From assembly GCF_023634025.1 (NCBI RefSeq), contig NZ_JALJCW010000001.1, forward strand, positions 657,501 to 721,500: 64,000 nucleotides of DNA, written 5' to 3'. Source of the stretch: Hanstruepera flava. Its GTDB lineage: Bacteria > Bacteroidota > Bacteroidia > Flavobacteriales > Flavobacteriaceae. Below, one piece after another: positions 38,358-48,233 of this stretch. Position numbers and translations under genes: made by a program. Positions within the stretch are counted from its first letter, which is position 1. Each line of letters opens with the position of its first letter. The notes under the pieces were generated by a model that did not search any database, was not told where the DNA came from, and worked only from the letters and a program-made list of their open reading frames with translations.

Positions 38358-38387
38358 CAAAGGTAGAAATTAATTTGAATTTTTCAA
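38358..38387 (-). promoter_or_regulatory. Perfect-consensus promoter of the str-S10-spc-alpha cluster
   Basis: TTG (38385-38387), exactly 19 bases, TACCTTTG (38358-38365), then CAGCCC. All fixed positions of TTG-N19-TAnnTTTG are met. It lies 43 bases upstream of the rpsL start and points into the cluster, divergent from the Omp85-like gene at 38493. Confidence 0.9.
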
Positions 38388-38492
38388 ATGTTAATAGATT
38401 AATTTTCAGTAGAAAATAAAAATCCTGCGATGCATTATATTTTAACTGTAGTTTTTGCGTTAATTTTACAATTCAAAACCTAAATTTAAAGC

Positions 38493-40190
38493 GTGCGAAA
38501 AACTCTTCTTTTACTCCTTATTATATATATAGGTTTTTCTTCTGAAACATGGTGCCAGAACCTTCAATTAAAAGTTAGTGGAAATGACAGTCTTGAAACG
38601 GCTACAATAGATTCCATTGGATACACTAAAATACATCGTGATTTTTCATCAATGGAAAAAGAACTCGACACGCTCTATTATACTATTAACTCATTAGGTT
38701 ATATTGAAAGCAACAGACATCCTCTAACCAAAGTTAACGACTCACTTTTTCTCACTACAATAGAATTAAATAAAAGGTTTGGCACCATTAAAATTTATTA
38801 TGACAAAAGCCTGGTCTCAAAAGCCATACTAAATCAGGTTTCTGAAAACGTGACAGAAGAGGCATTTATATTGGATTTCAGGAATATTGAAAGCGCTCTC
38901 GAATTTATCAATCTAAAAACATCTGAAAAGGGATTTCCTTTTGCCGAGTTAAAACTAGACAACATTATAAAGAATGACGACAACAGTTTAGAGGCTAACT
39001 TAATAATAGCAAACACCAATCAGTCTCGATCAATAAATAAAATTATAGTTCGTGGTTATGATAAGTTTCCTAAATCCTATTTAAAACATTACTTGAAAAT
39101 TAAAACCGGTAATGTTTTGAATTTAACAGAAATTAAAAACAAAACCCAACAACTAAATGACTTGCCTTTTGCCAACCAAATAAAGGAACCTGAAATCCTA
39201 TTTTCTAAAGATTCAACCATACTCTATTTATATATAGAAAAGAACAAAAGCAATGCATTTGATGGGTTTCTTGGATTTGGAACAAATGAAAACACCAACA
39301 AACTAGAATTTAACGGCTACCTAGATTTACAACTTGTCAACAATTTGAATTTCGGAGAATCGTTTACACTTAAATACAAAAGTGATGAAAATGACTTAAG
39401 AACCTTTGATGTAAAGCTTTTTTTACCTTATCTATTTCAAACACCTCTAGGCCTTGAGGGCGAGTTAAACCTTTTTAAAAAAGATTCGTCTTTCACAACA
39501 TCTTATCAAAAATTAAAATCGCACTATCAAATCAATCCAAAAAACAGAATAGCTATAGGCCTAAAGGCAATACAATCAAATAATCTTTTGAATCAAGAAA
39601 ACAACAACCCTTTGATTCAAGATTACAAAACCACATTTTACAATGTAAGGTATGAGTTTTTATATCGACAAAACCAAAGTAGACTTTTTCGCAACAATGC
39701 ATTAATTGATTTGGAGCTAGGAACAGGGAACAGAAAACTTGAAAGCTCAAAAACCAGTCAGTTTGAATATTCACTTGAAGCTTTTAAGATTTTCAATCTT
39801 AACAAAAGGAACAGTGCTTACATTAGATTAAAAAATATAAGCTTGTTTTCTGACGACTATCTGGAGAACGAATTGATTCGCTTTGGCGGCATAAACTCCA
39901 TTCGTGGTTTTGAAGAAAATAGTTTAAGCGCTACCTTTTATGCCCTACTTAATACTGAATACAGGTACTTATTAAGTTCTAACTTCTACCTTCATTCTAT
40001 AATTGATGTCGCCTATTTCGAAAATGACATCATAAATCAAAAAGAAAAGCTTTACAGCATAGGCTTTGGTTTTGGCATTCTTACCAATGCAGGATTATTA
40101 CGATTTAATTATGCAAACGGAAAGTCTGAAAATCAAAATTTCAAACTATCAAATTCTCAAATCCATATAAGTTTATCTGCAATTTTTTAA
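38493..40190 (+). CDS. Omp85/BamA-superfamily outer-membrane protein
   Basis: Starts with GTG at 38493, directly followed by a signal peptide (MRKTLLLLLIIYIGFSSETWCQ). 565 residues. Residues ~25-255 form an alpha/beta soluble part with POTRA-like units (KFGTIKIYYDKSLVSKAILNQV; INKIIVRGYDKFPKSYLKHYLKIKTGNVLNLTEI). Residues ~265-565 form a beta-barrel with the Omp85 signature IRFGGINSIRGFEENS (IRGF ~ VRGF/Y) and end in a terminal Phe. It is shorter than BamA (~800) and closer in size to two-partner or TamA-like members. Substrate unknown; not obviously the housekeeping BamA. Confidence 0.75.
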   Translation: MRKTLLLLLIIYIGFSSETWCQNLQLKVSGNDSLETATIDSIGYTKIHRDFSSMEKELDTLYYTINSLGYIESNRHPLTKVNDSLFLTTIELNKRFGTIKIYYDKSLVSKAILNQVSENVTEEAFILDFRNIESALEFINLKTSEKGFPFAELKLDNIIKNDDNSLEANLIIANTNQSRSINKIIVRGYDKFPKSYLKHYLKIKTGNVLNLTEIKNKTQQLNDLPFANQIKEPEILFSKDSTILYLYIEKNKSNAFDGFLGFGTNENTNKLEFNGYLDLQLVNNLNFGESFTLKYKSDENDLRTFDVKLFLPYLFQTPLGLEGELNLFKKDSSFTTSYQKLKSHYQINPKNRIAIGLKAIQSNNLLNQENNNPLIQDYKTTFYNVRYEFLYRQNQSRLFRNNALIDLELGTGNRKLESSKTSQFEYSLEAFKIFNLNKRNSAYIRLKNISLFSDDYLENELIRFGGINSIRGFEENSLSATFYALLNTEYRYLLSSNFYLHSIIDVAYFENDIINQKEKLYSIGFGFGILTNAGLLRFNYANGKSENQNFKLSNSQIHISLSAIF

Positions 40191-40310
40191 GAATTACAGT
40201 ACATTAAAAGCGGTTTTTTGAAAAAAAAATTAAAATTTTAACCCTTAATTATTGTTTAATTAACTTTTTATTATGATTTTTGGCGTAGACTAATTCAAAT
40301 AAAATATAAA

Positions 40311-43300
40311 ATGAAAACAAAGTTTAGTGGAATTTTAACGCTATTCCTAGCGTTTGTTGTGCAACTTACGTTTGCGCAAGAAAAAACAATTTCAGGAACT
40401 ATATCCGATGAAAACGGATTGCCACTTCCCGGAGTTAATATTATTGTAAAAGGTACAACAACTGGTACTCAAACCGATTTTGATGGTAATTATACCATTG
40501 GTGCGAATACAGGTGATGTATTATCTTATTCCTTTTTAGGCTACACTACTCAAGAAATGACAGTTGGTGCGGCAAACAACATTAGCTTTGCAATGACGGT
40601 TGATGCCGATGCGCTTGATGAGGTTGTTATTACAGCTTTAGGTATTAAGAGAAAGCAAGATGAATTAACTACAGCTAACCAGGTTGTTAAGAGCGAAGAA
40701 CTTGTTCAGGCTCAAAACCCTGATTTAGTACAAGGTTTATCTGGTAAAGTATCTGGTTTACAAATTAACACAACTAATAGTGGTGTAAACCAATCTACTC
40801 GTATTCAGTTACGTGGTAGTAGATCTTTAACACAAAACAACCAAGCATTAGTAGTTATCGATGGTGTAATTTCTAACGGAAGTGTACTATCTAGCATCGA
40901 TCCAAACTTAATTGAATCGGTTAACGTAATTAAAGGTGCGAATGGTGCCGCGTTATATGGTTCTGCTGGTGCGAATGGTGCCTTAATTGTAACAACTAAA
41001 AAAGGTAACCAGTCTGAAAAAATGACTATTCAGTTTAATTCTGCTGCATCATTTGAAGACATAGCATACATCCCACAAAGACAAACTCGTTATGGACAAG
41101 GATGGAATGGAGTTCATACATCATATGAAAATGGTGGTTGGGGTCCTGAATTTGATGGTCAATTAGTACCTGTTGGTCTTCCTTTAGAAGATGGTACTTA
41201 CCGTTATTTCCCATATAGTCCTATTGATGACAATATTAAGGAGTTCTTTCAAACTGGAACAACTTTCCAAAACACGTTATCTTTATCTGCAGGTAGCTTA
41301 GAAGATGGATATGTTTATTTATCTGCTAACAAAATTGATAAAGAATTCGTAATTCAAGGTGATGAGTCTAATAGTAGTACTTTCAACTTCAAAGGAGGTA
41401 AGAAAGTTGGTAAGTGGTCTTTAGAAGGAAACATCTCTTATTTAAATAATAAGACAGAGCAATCTACTGGTACATTATACACTGAGTTATTACAAACAGC
41501 TACAAATATTCCAGTAGAAGAGTTTTCAGATCCTAATAATGCTACACACTGGACGTCTTATTACCGTAGTCCATATTGGATTAGAGATAATGAAAGAAGA
41601 GAAGATAGAATTGACCGTTTAATTGGTATTTTAAATGTTGGTTATGAGTTTAACGAGCATATTAATGTGCGTTATACAGGTAACATAAACACAACAGGCC
41701 GTTCTGGTTTTAACTATGTAAATGGTGTTGTAGATACATTAAACGTTGGTGGTGGTGATTACACTACTCAATCTGCTTACGGTGATTATTCTAGTAACTT
41801 TATGAGTTATTATGGAGATTTATTTTTAACATTCAATTACGATTTAACTGAAAAAATCAATATGAATGTTACTTTAGGTCACAACTTACGTGATCAGAGA
41901 TTTGCTCAAGTTGCAAACAGTGGTATCAATTTAACAGTACCTGGTTTCTACAACATTAGTAATGTTACAGGAACTCCTACTGTTAGTAACTCAAGAACTC
42001 GCATTAGAAGAACAGCTGTATTTGGACAAGCTGACTTTGGATATGATGATTTCTTATTCTTAAACGTTACTGCTAGAAATGACTGGACTTCTGTTTTAGA
42101 TCCTTCAAACAATTCATTCTTCTACCCTTCTGTTGGTGTATCATTTATTCCAACAAAAGCATTTGATAATTTTGGTGGCGATGTCTTAAACTTTATGAAA
42201 GTTGCAGCGAGTTGGGTACGTGTAGGTAACGATGGTTCAATTGGCGCTAGTGCAATTGTTCCAACTTATGCTTCAGCTCCAGGATATCCTTATGGTACTT
42301 TAAATGCCTTTGTACAACCAACAGGTATTACAGACCCATTTTTAGAGCCAGAGTTTTTAGAGTCTTTAGAGTTTAACTTAAACATGGGATTCTTTAATGA
42401 CAGAATTACTTTAGACGCATCTTATTATATACAAGATGGTTCTAACCAAATTAATAACTCTTCAACTTCTTTTGCATCAGGTATCAGTAACAATACTGTA
42501 AACATTGGTGAAACTGAAACAAAGGGTTATGAAATTGATTTAGGTGTAAGACCATTTTGGTCTGCTGACCCAAGAGGTTTCCGTTGGGATATGAGATTAT
42601 CTTATGCAACCAACGAAACAATAGTTAAGTCTATTAACGGTGAAACTGATGAATTGGCTATTCAATCTTTCCCTAACAATGCTAACCCAGTAGGTATTTT
42701 TGCAATTGTTGGTGAAGAATTCCCAATCATTAAAGGTGCTGCTTACGAAAGAGACCCACAAGGGCGTGTGTTAATTGATCCAACAACTGGTACTCCAAGA
42801 GTAACATCAGATTTACAAGTTTTAGGTAAGTCAAATCCAGATTACATTCTTGGATTAAACACATCTTTCACTTATAAAGGTATTAGATTAGGTGCTACTA
42901 TGGATTACAGAACTGGTCACCAATTCTGGTCTGGTGCTAAATCATGGTTATCTTGGTCTGGTCACTTGATTGAATCTGCTGAGCACGGTCGTAATGGTGG
43001 TTTTATATATCCTAATTCTGCTATAGAGACATCTCCTGGTGTATACGAAGCTAACACTGGTATTGTAACTGGTGGAACAAGTTACTCTTCATTATTGAAC
43101 TACTACTCTAATGATTACTATACAGTAACTGAAAACTTCGTTTTAGATGCAACTGCTTTTAAAGTCAGAGAACTTTCATTATCTTATACACTTCCTACTA
43201 AAATGTTAGAGAAGACTGCTATAAGTAATGTTATAGTAGGTGTAAATGCTAGAAACCCATTTATAGTTTTACCTAAAGAAAATAGAAGTTATAACGATCC

Positions 43301-43400
43301 TGAGACATCTAACACAACAGGAAATGGTCAAGGTCTTGCGGCTATCAACCAATATCCTACAACTAGATCTCTTGGTTTCAACCTTAACATAACATTTTAA
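40311..43400 (+). CDS. SusC/RagA-type TonB-linked outer-membrane transporter
   Basis: 1029 residues. Signal peptide to FAQ (~23). A carboxypeptidase-D-regulatory-like domain at ~25-100 has ISGTISDENGLPLPGVNIIVKGTTTGTQTDFDGN in outline. The SusC signature DEVVITALGIKR is at 103-114. A TonB plug follows (ANQVVKSEELVQAQNPDLVQGLSGKVSGLQ, VDGVISNG, VNVIKGANGAALYGSAGANGALIVTTKKG). The rest is a large barrel ending FNLNITF. With SusD 12 bases downstream it forms an uptake pair for a polymer or peptide. No enzyme gene is adjacent, so the substrate cannot be inferred. Confidence 0.93.
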   Translation: MKTKFSGILTLFLAFVVQLTFAQEKTISGTISDENGLPLPGVNIIVKGTTTGTQTDFDGNYTIGANTGDVLSYSFLGYTTQEMTVGAANNISFAMTVDADALDEVVITALGIKRKQDELTTANQVVKSEELVQAQNPDLVQGLSGKVSGLQINTTNSGVNQSTRIQLRGSRSLTQNNQALVVIDGVISNGSVLSSIDPNLIESVNVIKGANGAALYGSAGANGALIVTTKKGNQSEKMTIQFNSAASFEDIAYIPQRQTRYGQGWNGVHTSYENGGWGPEFDGQLVPVGLPLEDGTYRYFPYSPIDDNIKEFFQTGTTFQNTLSLSAGSLEDGYVYLSANKIDKEFVIQGDESNSSTFNFKGGKKVGKWSLEGNISYLNNKTEQSTGTLYTELLQTATNIPVEEFSDPNNATHWTSYYRSPYWIRDNERREDRIDRLIGILNVGYEFNEHINVRYTGNINTTGRSGFNYVNGVVDTLNVGGGDYTTQSAYGDYSSNFMSYYGDLFLTFNYDLTEKINMNVTLGHNLRDQRFAQVANSGINLTVPGFYNISNVTGTPTVSNSRTRIRRTAVFGQADFGYDDFLFLNVTARNDWTSVLDPSNNSFFYPSVGVSFIPTKAFDNFGGDVLNFMKVAASWVRVGNDGSIGASAIVPTYASAPGYPYGTLNAFVQPTGITDPFLEPEFLESLEFNLNMGFFNDRITLDASYYIQDGSNQINNSSTSFASGISNNTVNIGETETKGYEIDLGVRPFWSADPRGFRWDMRLSYATNETIVKSINGETDELAIQSFPNNANPVGIFAIVGEEFPIIKGAAYERDPQGRVLIDPTTGTPRVTSDLQVLGKSNPDYILGLNTSFTYKGIRLGATMDYRTGHQFWSGAKSWLSWSGHLIESAEHGRNGGFIYPNSAIETSPGVYEANTGIVTGGTSYSSLLNYYSNDYYTVTENFVLDATAFKVRELSLSYTLPTKMLEKTAISNVIVGVNARNPFIVLPKENRSYNDPETSNTTGNGQGLAAINQYPTTRSLGFNLNITF

Positions 43401-43412
43401 AAAAAATAGAAA

Positions 43413-44903
43413 ATGAAAAATATATTTAAATTATTAACAATTGCTGTATTATTAGGCTTTGTTGCTACTTCATGTTCTGATTATTTGGACGTGAATGATC
43501 CACAAGATAGCCCAACAAATGAACAGGTAACTCCAGATTTGATTTTACCTGCAGCAATGTCCAGAACAAATTCAATCCAAGGAGGAACAATGAATCGTTT
43601 AGGAAACGTATTCATGAACAACTGGTCTGCTAACGTAAATTCATTTACTGGTGGATTCAATGAAGAATATCAATTAATTATCACAAGTACGTTTTATAAC
43701 ACAATTTGGGATCAATTATATTTAAGAAGTGCAAACTATCAAGCTATTATTGATAGTCCTTTTGAAAACTATGAAAATCACAAGGCGATTGCAAAAATCA
43801 TGAAGTCTTTCTACATGCAGTACATTGTAGATATTTACGGTGATTGCCCTTATACTCAAGCTTTTCAAGGTGGTTTAAACCCTGCACCAGCTTATGATGA
43901 TGATCAAGCAATCTACAGAAGTTTGATTGATGAAATTAATGATGCTATTGATTTAATTAACAATAACACTGTTTCTACAATTCCTGTTGGAGCTGAAGAC
44001 ATTGTTTACGGTGGTTCTATGAGTGATTGGGTTAGATTTGCTAACACGCTTAAGTTACGTATTTTAATGCGTCAGGCTACTTTAGCTGAAACTGATGGTG
44101 AAACTGCTACGTATTTGAATAGTCAGTTTAATTCATTAGACCTAGATTTTATTACATCTTCAGCAACATTAAACCCAGGTTTTGCTAATGATGCTGGTCG
44201 TCAAAATCCATTCTATGCTACTTACGGTTTTGATGTTGAAGGAAACCCTACAACTACTAATCGTTTCATTAGATGTTCATTATATGCTCAAGAATTTTTA
44301 GATGGTACTTTAACTGGTGTTTATGACCCAAGAATTGATTACATTTATGAGCCAATTGGTGGTGCTGTTGTAGGTGTTGATCAAGGTATTGACAGTAATG
44401 ACCCTGCTATTCCAGATGAAATTTCTGCTTTAGGAACAGGTTTATTAGTAGATGATACTCAAGACTCATATGTAATGTTAGCGGCTGAAAGTTTCTTCTT
44501 GCAAGCAGAAGCTGTAGAAAGAGGTTATATTTCTGGTAACGCCAAAGCATTATTTGAAGCAGGTATTATGGCATCTTTTGCTCACTATGGTTTAGACGGT
44601 TCTGCATATTTGGCAGCTAGTAACATTGTACCTGAAATAGGTTGGGATGGTTCATCTAATAAACTTGAGGCTATAATGACTCAAAAGTGGATTGCTACTA
44701 ACGGAATAAATGCTATAGAATCTTGGATAGAAATGACTAGAACAGGTTACCCTATGGTACCTTTAGCTCAAACAGCTCAACAGCCATCAAAACCAAACAG
44801 ATTACTATATCCATCTTCAGAATATATTGGTAATGGTGCTAACGTGCCAGCTCAAACGTCATCAGACGCTTTCAATACTCATATTTTCTGGGATAACAAT
44901 TAA
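43413..44903 (+). CDS. SusD/RagB-type nutrient-binding lipoprotein
   Basis: 496 residues with a lipobox ending at Cys21 (FVATSCSDYLDVNDPQ). The SusD-like fold is helix-rich with TPR-like segments. The early DYLDVNDPQDSPT motif and later MKSFYMQYIVDIYGDCPYTQAFQG, SDWVRFANTLKLRILMRQA and QKWIATNGINAIESWIEMTRTGYP match the SusD-like_2 group. It caps the SusC barrel on the cell surface and captures substrate. Confidence 0.92.
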   Translation: MKNIFKLLTIAVLLGFVATSCSDYLDVNDPQDSPTNEQVTPDLILPAAMSRTNSIQGGTMNRLGNVFMNNWSANVNSFTGGFNEEYQLIITSTFYNTIWDQLYLRSANYQAIIDSPFENYENHKAIAKIMKSFYMQYIVDIYGDCPYTQAFQGGLNPAPAYDDDQAIYRSLIDEINDAIDLINNNTVSTIPVGAEDIVYGGSMSDWVRFANTLKLRILMRQATLAETDGETATYLNSQFNSLDLDFITSSATLNPGFANDAGRQNPFYATYGFDVEGNPTTTNRFIRCSLYAQEFLDGTLTGVYDPRIDYIYEPIGGAVVGVDQGIDSNDPAIPDEISALGTGLLVDDTQDSYVMLAAESFFLQAEAVERGYISGNAKALFEAGIMASFAHYGLDGSAYLAASNIVPEIGWDGSSNKLEAIMTQKWIATNGINAIESWIEMTRTGYPMVPLAQTAQQPSKPNRLLYPSSEYIGNGANVPAQTSSDAFNTHIFWDNN

Positions 44904-44922
44904 TTAAAAAAAAATGTGTATT

Positions 44923-45777
44923 ATGAAAAAAATTAAATTATTATCGGTTATTTTCATCTCATCATTATTGAGTGTTTCATGCCTTGTTGATGATGAAGAT
45001 GCAAAATTAGATGCTGCTGGAAACACACCTTATGTGGTAGGTTTCAATCAAAATGTAGCAAATGAAAGTTGGTTCGAAGACATAGGTGCTATCGAGCGTT
45101 CATACCCAGTAAATTTAGTGGGTGGTCAAGATGGAACTCCAGCGTCTTCTGATTTAGTGATTAACTATATTATTAGTCCAGAGTCTACGGCTACTGAAGG
45201 TCAAGAATTTGACTTTATCGAAAACACTGGTCAATTGGTAATTCCAGCTGGTCAAGATTTCGGTATGTTTAGTATTTTGTTAAACACTGGAGGATTAGAT
45301 CCTAATGTTCCTACTGAATTAGTTTTAGAACTTACCAGTGTTGAAGGAAATGCTGCAAATATTGGAACAATTAACGAGTTAAACTTGTTGCGTATTACCT
45401 TTGTAGGTTGTAGTTCTCAACTTGAAGGTAACTATACTCTAACTACAACAAGAGATGATGGAGCACAAACCGTGCGTCCTGAAGCAATTACCTTGTTAGG
45501 TCCTAACTATTTTGAAACAGAGAGTACTGGATTATGGGGTACTAACGGTATTGGTGTTGCACCTGATTCTTCTATGAATTTTGAAGATATTTGTGGTGAA
45601 GTATTTGTTCCTTTACAAGGATTAGCTCAAGGTTTTTATTCAAATGAAGTTTTCGGTACTAATTTAACTGGTCCAGATGGTGAAGTTGATCAAACAACTT
45701 TAGACTTTTACATGGACTACTGGATTTCATTTAGTGCTGGTAACAGAGCATATAATGCTGACTTTGTAAGACTATAA
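44923..45777 (+). CDS. Surface lipoprotein of the SusCD locus (unknown fold)
   Basis: Start at the ATG at 44923 (MKKIKLLSVIF...), not 44914 (MCIM), because it directly begins the signal; 284 residues. Acylated Cys20 is followed by LVDDEDAKLD; such acidic runs act as surface-export signals in Bacteroidetes lipoproteins. The body is beta-rich (YPVNLVGGQDGTPASSDLVINYIIS; ATEGQEFDFIENTGQLVIPAGQ), resembling one Calx-beta/DUF4843-type Ig fold, with a further C-terminal domain. Twenty bases after susD. An accessory binding protein is likely. Confidence 0.7.
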   Translation: MKKIKLLSVIFISSLLSVSCLVDDEDAKLDAAGNTPYVVGFNQNVANESWFEDIGAIERSYPVNLVGGQDGTPASSDLVINYIISPESTATEGQEFDFIENTGQLVIPAGQDFGMFSILLNTGGLDPNVPTELVLELTSVEGNAANIGTINELNLLRITFVGCSSQLEGNYTLTTTRDDGAQTVRPEAITLLGPNYFETESTGLWGTNGIGVAPDSSMNFEDICGEVFVPLQGLAQGFYSNEVFGTNLTGPDGEVDQTTLDFYMDYWISFSAGNRAYNADFVRL

Positions 45778-45802
45778 TTTATTAACGAATTAATTAAACA
45801 AT

Positions 45803-46702
45803 ATGAAAAATATTTTAAATTATAAATATATACTAGGATTAGCAGTATTACTTGGTTTTACCAGCTGCTTGGATGATGATCAAGATTATCCTGCCGCTGA
45901 TAAACCTGTAGCAACTTTAGATATGACTTCTGCTTCGATTGCAGAAGGAGAAACTGCGACGTTCACAATCAATTTATCTAAAGCTCAAGCAGCAGCTTCT
46001 GATTTCAAATTAGATTTATTATCTGGTAGTGCAGATGATTTTTCTACTGATGCTGCTCATTTAGATGAGTTTGAAATTGGACCAGAAGGATGGCAAGTTA
46101 CTGTTCCTGGAACAGCAACTTCTGTAGAGTTTAATATTACTGCTCTACTTGATTTATATCCTGAAGCTCCGGAAACATTAAAATTTAGAATGACTAAAGG
46201 GCAACAAGGTAATTCAACTGTTGCTGGTGGTCAAATTGATTTCACGGTTAACATTACTAATTCAAGTACTCTGAATTGCGGTTTAGAATTAGCTTGGGAT
46301 GGTGATGCCGATGATCATTTATGTGATATGGACTTTGATGTATTTTTAGATTCTTTTGGGGCTTATGCGTTTACAGGTGATTGTCCTGAGTATTTAATCG
46401 AGCCTGTTAACCCAAGTAACTTATGGACTTCTGAATTAGCAGATGGTACTCACGTAATCGTTGTTGATTTATGGGATAATCATGGTGTAACTCCAGGTCT
46501 TCCAGTTCCTTTAAGACTTACAATAGGTAAAGTTGGAGTTGTTATGGCTGATATGGATCTTGGTGACTTATATATGACTGATAGTCAAGATACTGCTAAC
46601 GGAACTGGTGGTGATATGGCTGTTGGTTGGATAGAAGTAGTTAATGGATTATATTCTATATATGATATAAATGGTAATTTAGTTGCTGAAGAAGGTATCT
46701 AA
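45803..46702 (+). CDS. Surface lipoprotein of the SusCD locus with Calx-beta-like domain
   Basis: 299 residues. The lipobox ends at Cys22, followed by the acidic LDDDQDY export-type signal. Residues ~40-150 look Calx-beta-like (ATLDMTSASIAEGETATFTINLSKA ... ETLKFRMTKG). The C-terminal half (CGLELAWDGDADDHLCDMDFDVFLD; ADGTHVIVVDLWDNHG) has the look of a bacterial pre-peptidase-like beta-sandwich. A strong terminator follows. It shares layout but not sequence with the preceding gene. Confidence 0.7.
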   Translation: MKNILNYKYILGLAVLLGFTSCLDDDQDYPAADKPVATLDMTSASIAEGETATFTINLSKAQAAASDFKLDLLSGSADDFSTDAAHLDEFEIGPEGWQVTVPGTATSVEFNITALLDLYPEAPETLKFRMTKGQQGNSTVAGGQIDFTVNITNSSTLNCGLELAWDGDADDHLCDMDFDVFLDSFGAYAFTGDCPEYLIEPVNPSNLWTSELADGTHVIVVDLWDNHGVTPGLPVPLRLTIGKVGVVMADMDLGDLYMTDSQDTANGTGGDMAVGWIEVVNGLYSIYDINGNLVAEEGI

Positions 46703-46721
46703 AAATCCAATATTATAAAAT

Positions 46722-46752
46722 AAAAACCACCTCATATCGAGGTGGTTTTTTT
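46722..46752 (+). terminator. Terminator of the SusCD locus
   Basis: Stem CCACCTC/GAGGTGG (46727-46733 with 46739-46745), extended by A5/T5, loop ATATC, T7 tract. The T tract runs directly into the TACATTTG -7 box (46754-46761) of rlmB. Confidence 0.92.
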
Positions 46753-46753
46753 A

Positions 46754-46761
46754 TACATTTG
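46754..46761 (+). promoter_or_regulatory. -7 element of rlmB fused to the upstream terminator
   Basis: TACATTTG begins one base after the terminator T tract. The rlmB ATG (46768) lies six bases downstream, so initiation at the usual distance would give a leader of zero to two bases. No TTG is found at 19 bases upstream. Confidence 0.5.
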
Positions 46762-46767
46762 CATATC

Positions 46768-47502
46768 ATGTCAGAACAAACTCAAATATACGGTTTACGT
46801 GCGGTAATAGAAGCTATTAATGCGAACGAAACTATTGAAAAGATTTTTATTCAAAAAGGACTCAAAGGCGAATTGTCTCAAGAGTTAGAGTCATTAATTA
46901 AATCTGAAAAATTAAATTCATCTTATGTACCAATTGAAAAGCTTAATAGATTAACTAATAGTAATCATCAAGGTGTCGTAGCTCAAATATCTCCTATATC
47001 CTATTTTGATTTAGAAGAATTGATAACTTCAACCTACGAATCAGGTAAAACACCTCTTTTCTTACTTTTGGACCAATTGAGTGATGTTCGCAATTTTGGA
47101 GCTATTATTAGAACAGCTGAATGTACTGGGATACATGGCATTATAATCCAAAAAAAAGGTAGTGCACCTGTAAATGGTGATGCCATAAAGACAAGTGCTG
47201 GAGCAGTCTTTAAAATTCCTATTTGCCGTGTTGATCATATAAAAGACGCTATGTTTTTGCTACAAGCTTCTGGTATCCAAGTTGTGGCTGCTACTGAAAA
47301 AACTTCTAATTTACTCTACGATATAGATTTTAAAATACCTAGTGCCATTATTATGGGTTCCGAAGGCCGTGGTATAAATCCTTCAATATTAAAATTAGTA
47401 GATGCAAAAGCTAAATTACCTCTTTTGGGAGAAATTGAATCACTTAACGTTTCTGTAGCTTGTGGAGCATTTTTATATGAAGCGGTTAGACAGCGTCTTT
47501 AA
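46768..47502 (+). CDS. rlmB: 23S rRNA 2'-O-ribose guanosine methyltransferase (RlmB-type SpoU)
   Basis: Start at ATG 46768 (MSEQTQIYGLRAVIEAI), not the TTG at 46759; 244 residues. An N-terminal substrate-binding domain (~1-75) is followed by the SPOUT knot: DVRNFGAIIRTAECTGIHGI (motif 1), IMGSEGRGINPSIL (motif 2) and SLNVSVACGAFLYEAVRQR (motif 3). The typical target is G2251 of 23S rRNA. Its stop overlaps the convergent rhomboid gene by four bases. Confidence 0.9.
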   Translation: MSEQTQIYGLRAVIEAINANETIEKIFIQKGLKGELSQELESLIKSEKLNSSYVPIEKLNRLTNSNHQGVVAQISPISYFDLEELITSTYESGKTPLFLLLDQLSDVRNFGAIIRTAECTGIHGIIIQKKGSAPVNGDAIKTSAGAVFKIPICRVDHIKDAMFLLQASGIQVVAATEKTSNLLYDIDFKIPSAIIMGSEGRGINPSILKLVDAKAKLPLLGEIESLNVSVACGAFLYEAVRQRL

Positions 47503-48233
47503 TCTTTATTTTCCTTAAAAATGTAGTTTATTGTTTTAGGTTGTTCTTCACTTCCATCAGACTCTAAATTTGTAGACTCTATAAAGTTTCCATTTTCATC
47601 AAAATGCTTTAAAAATTCGTCGCTTTCTTCGTCATAGTCTGGTTCTTCCCACTTGTACTTAACAGGTTTAGGAATATTGTTTCTGTAAATTAAAGCAAAA
47701 AATAACCCTACTACCAAACCTGATAAATGACCTTCCCAAGACATGCCTTCTTTAATCGGAAGTACATACCATACCATACTTCCATAAAGGAAAACAACCA
47801 ATAAGGATAATGCTATTAATCTATAATGTTTAGCTAATATGCCTTTAAAAAACAAAAAACTAACCAAAACATAAATTAAACCACTTGCTCCAATGTGATA
47901 TGCTGGCCTACCAATTAGCCATGTTAACAAACCTGATAATAAAATTCCATAAAGAAGAACTTTCCAGGCAATACTTCTGTAGAAATAAAACAAGCTCGCC
48001 GAAAGTACAAATAACGGAATTGTATTATGATATAAATGCTGTATGCTAGAATGAATAAAAGGGCTAAATACTACTCCTTTTAAACCGTTTAAACGCATAG
48101 GATAAACTCCAAAATTGGTGAAGTCGAAGCGAAAACGGATTTCAAACCAAAACACTAACCATATAAGCATAACAAATACCAATGGGTAAACTATCACGCC
48201 ATTAGAAAACTTAAAATGTTCTTGGTTTTCCAT
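47499..48233 (-). CDS. Rhomboid-family intramembrane serine protease
   Basis: 244 residues with six hydrophobic segments (~13-185). The catalytic dyad is visible: Ser in AYHIGASGLIYVLVS (GxSG) and His in SWEGHLSGLVVGLFF. A first-loop motif is present as FSPFIHSSIQHLYHN (His-rich, as in rhomboids). The C-terminal ~60 residues form an acidic, soluble tail (DYDEESDEFLKHFDENGN). Substrates unknown. It is an active-looking protease, not an iRhom. Confidence 0.92.
   Translation of the reverse strand: MENQEHFKFSNGVIVYPLVFVMLIWLVFWFEIRFRFDFTNFGVYPMRLNGLKGVVFSPFIHSSIQHLYHNTIPLFVLSASLFYFYRSIAWKVLLYGILLSGLLTWLIGRPAYHIGASGLIYVLVSFLFFKGILAKHYRLIALSLLVVFLYGSMVWYVLPIKEGMSWEGHLSGLVVGLFFALIYRNNIPKPVKYKWEEPDYDEESDEFLKHFDENGNFIESTNLESDGSEEQPKTINYIFKENKD

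Noticed and set aside
38493-46702. Treating the SusCD locus as a full polysaccharide-utilisation locus
   Set aside because: No carbohydrate-active enzyme, sulfatase or regulator gene is adjacent, so a polysaccharide substrate cannot be claimed.
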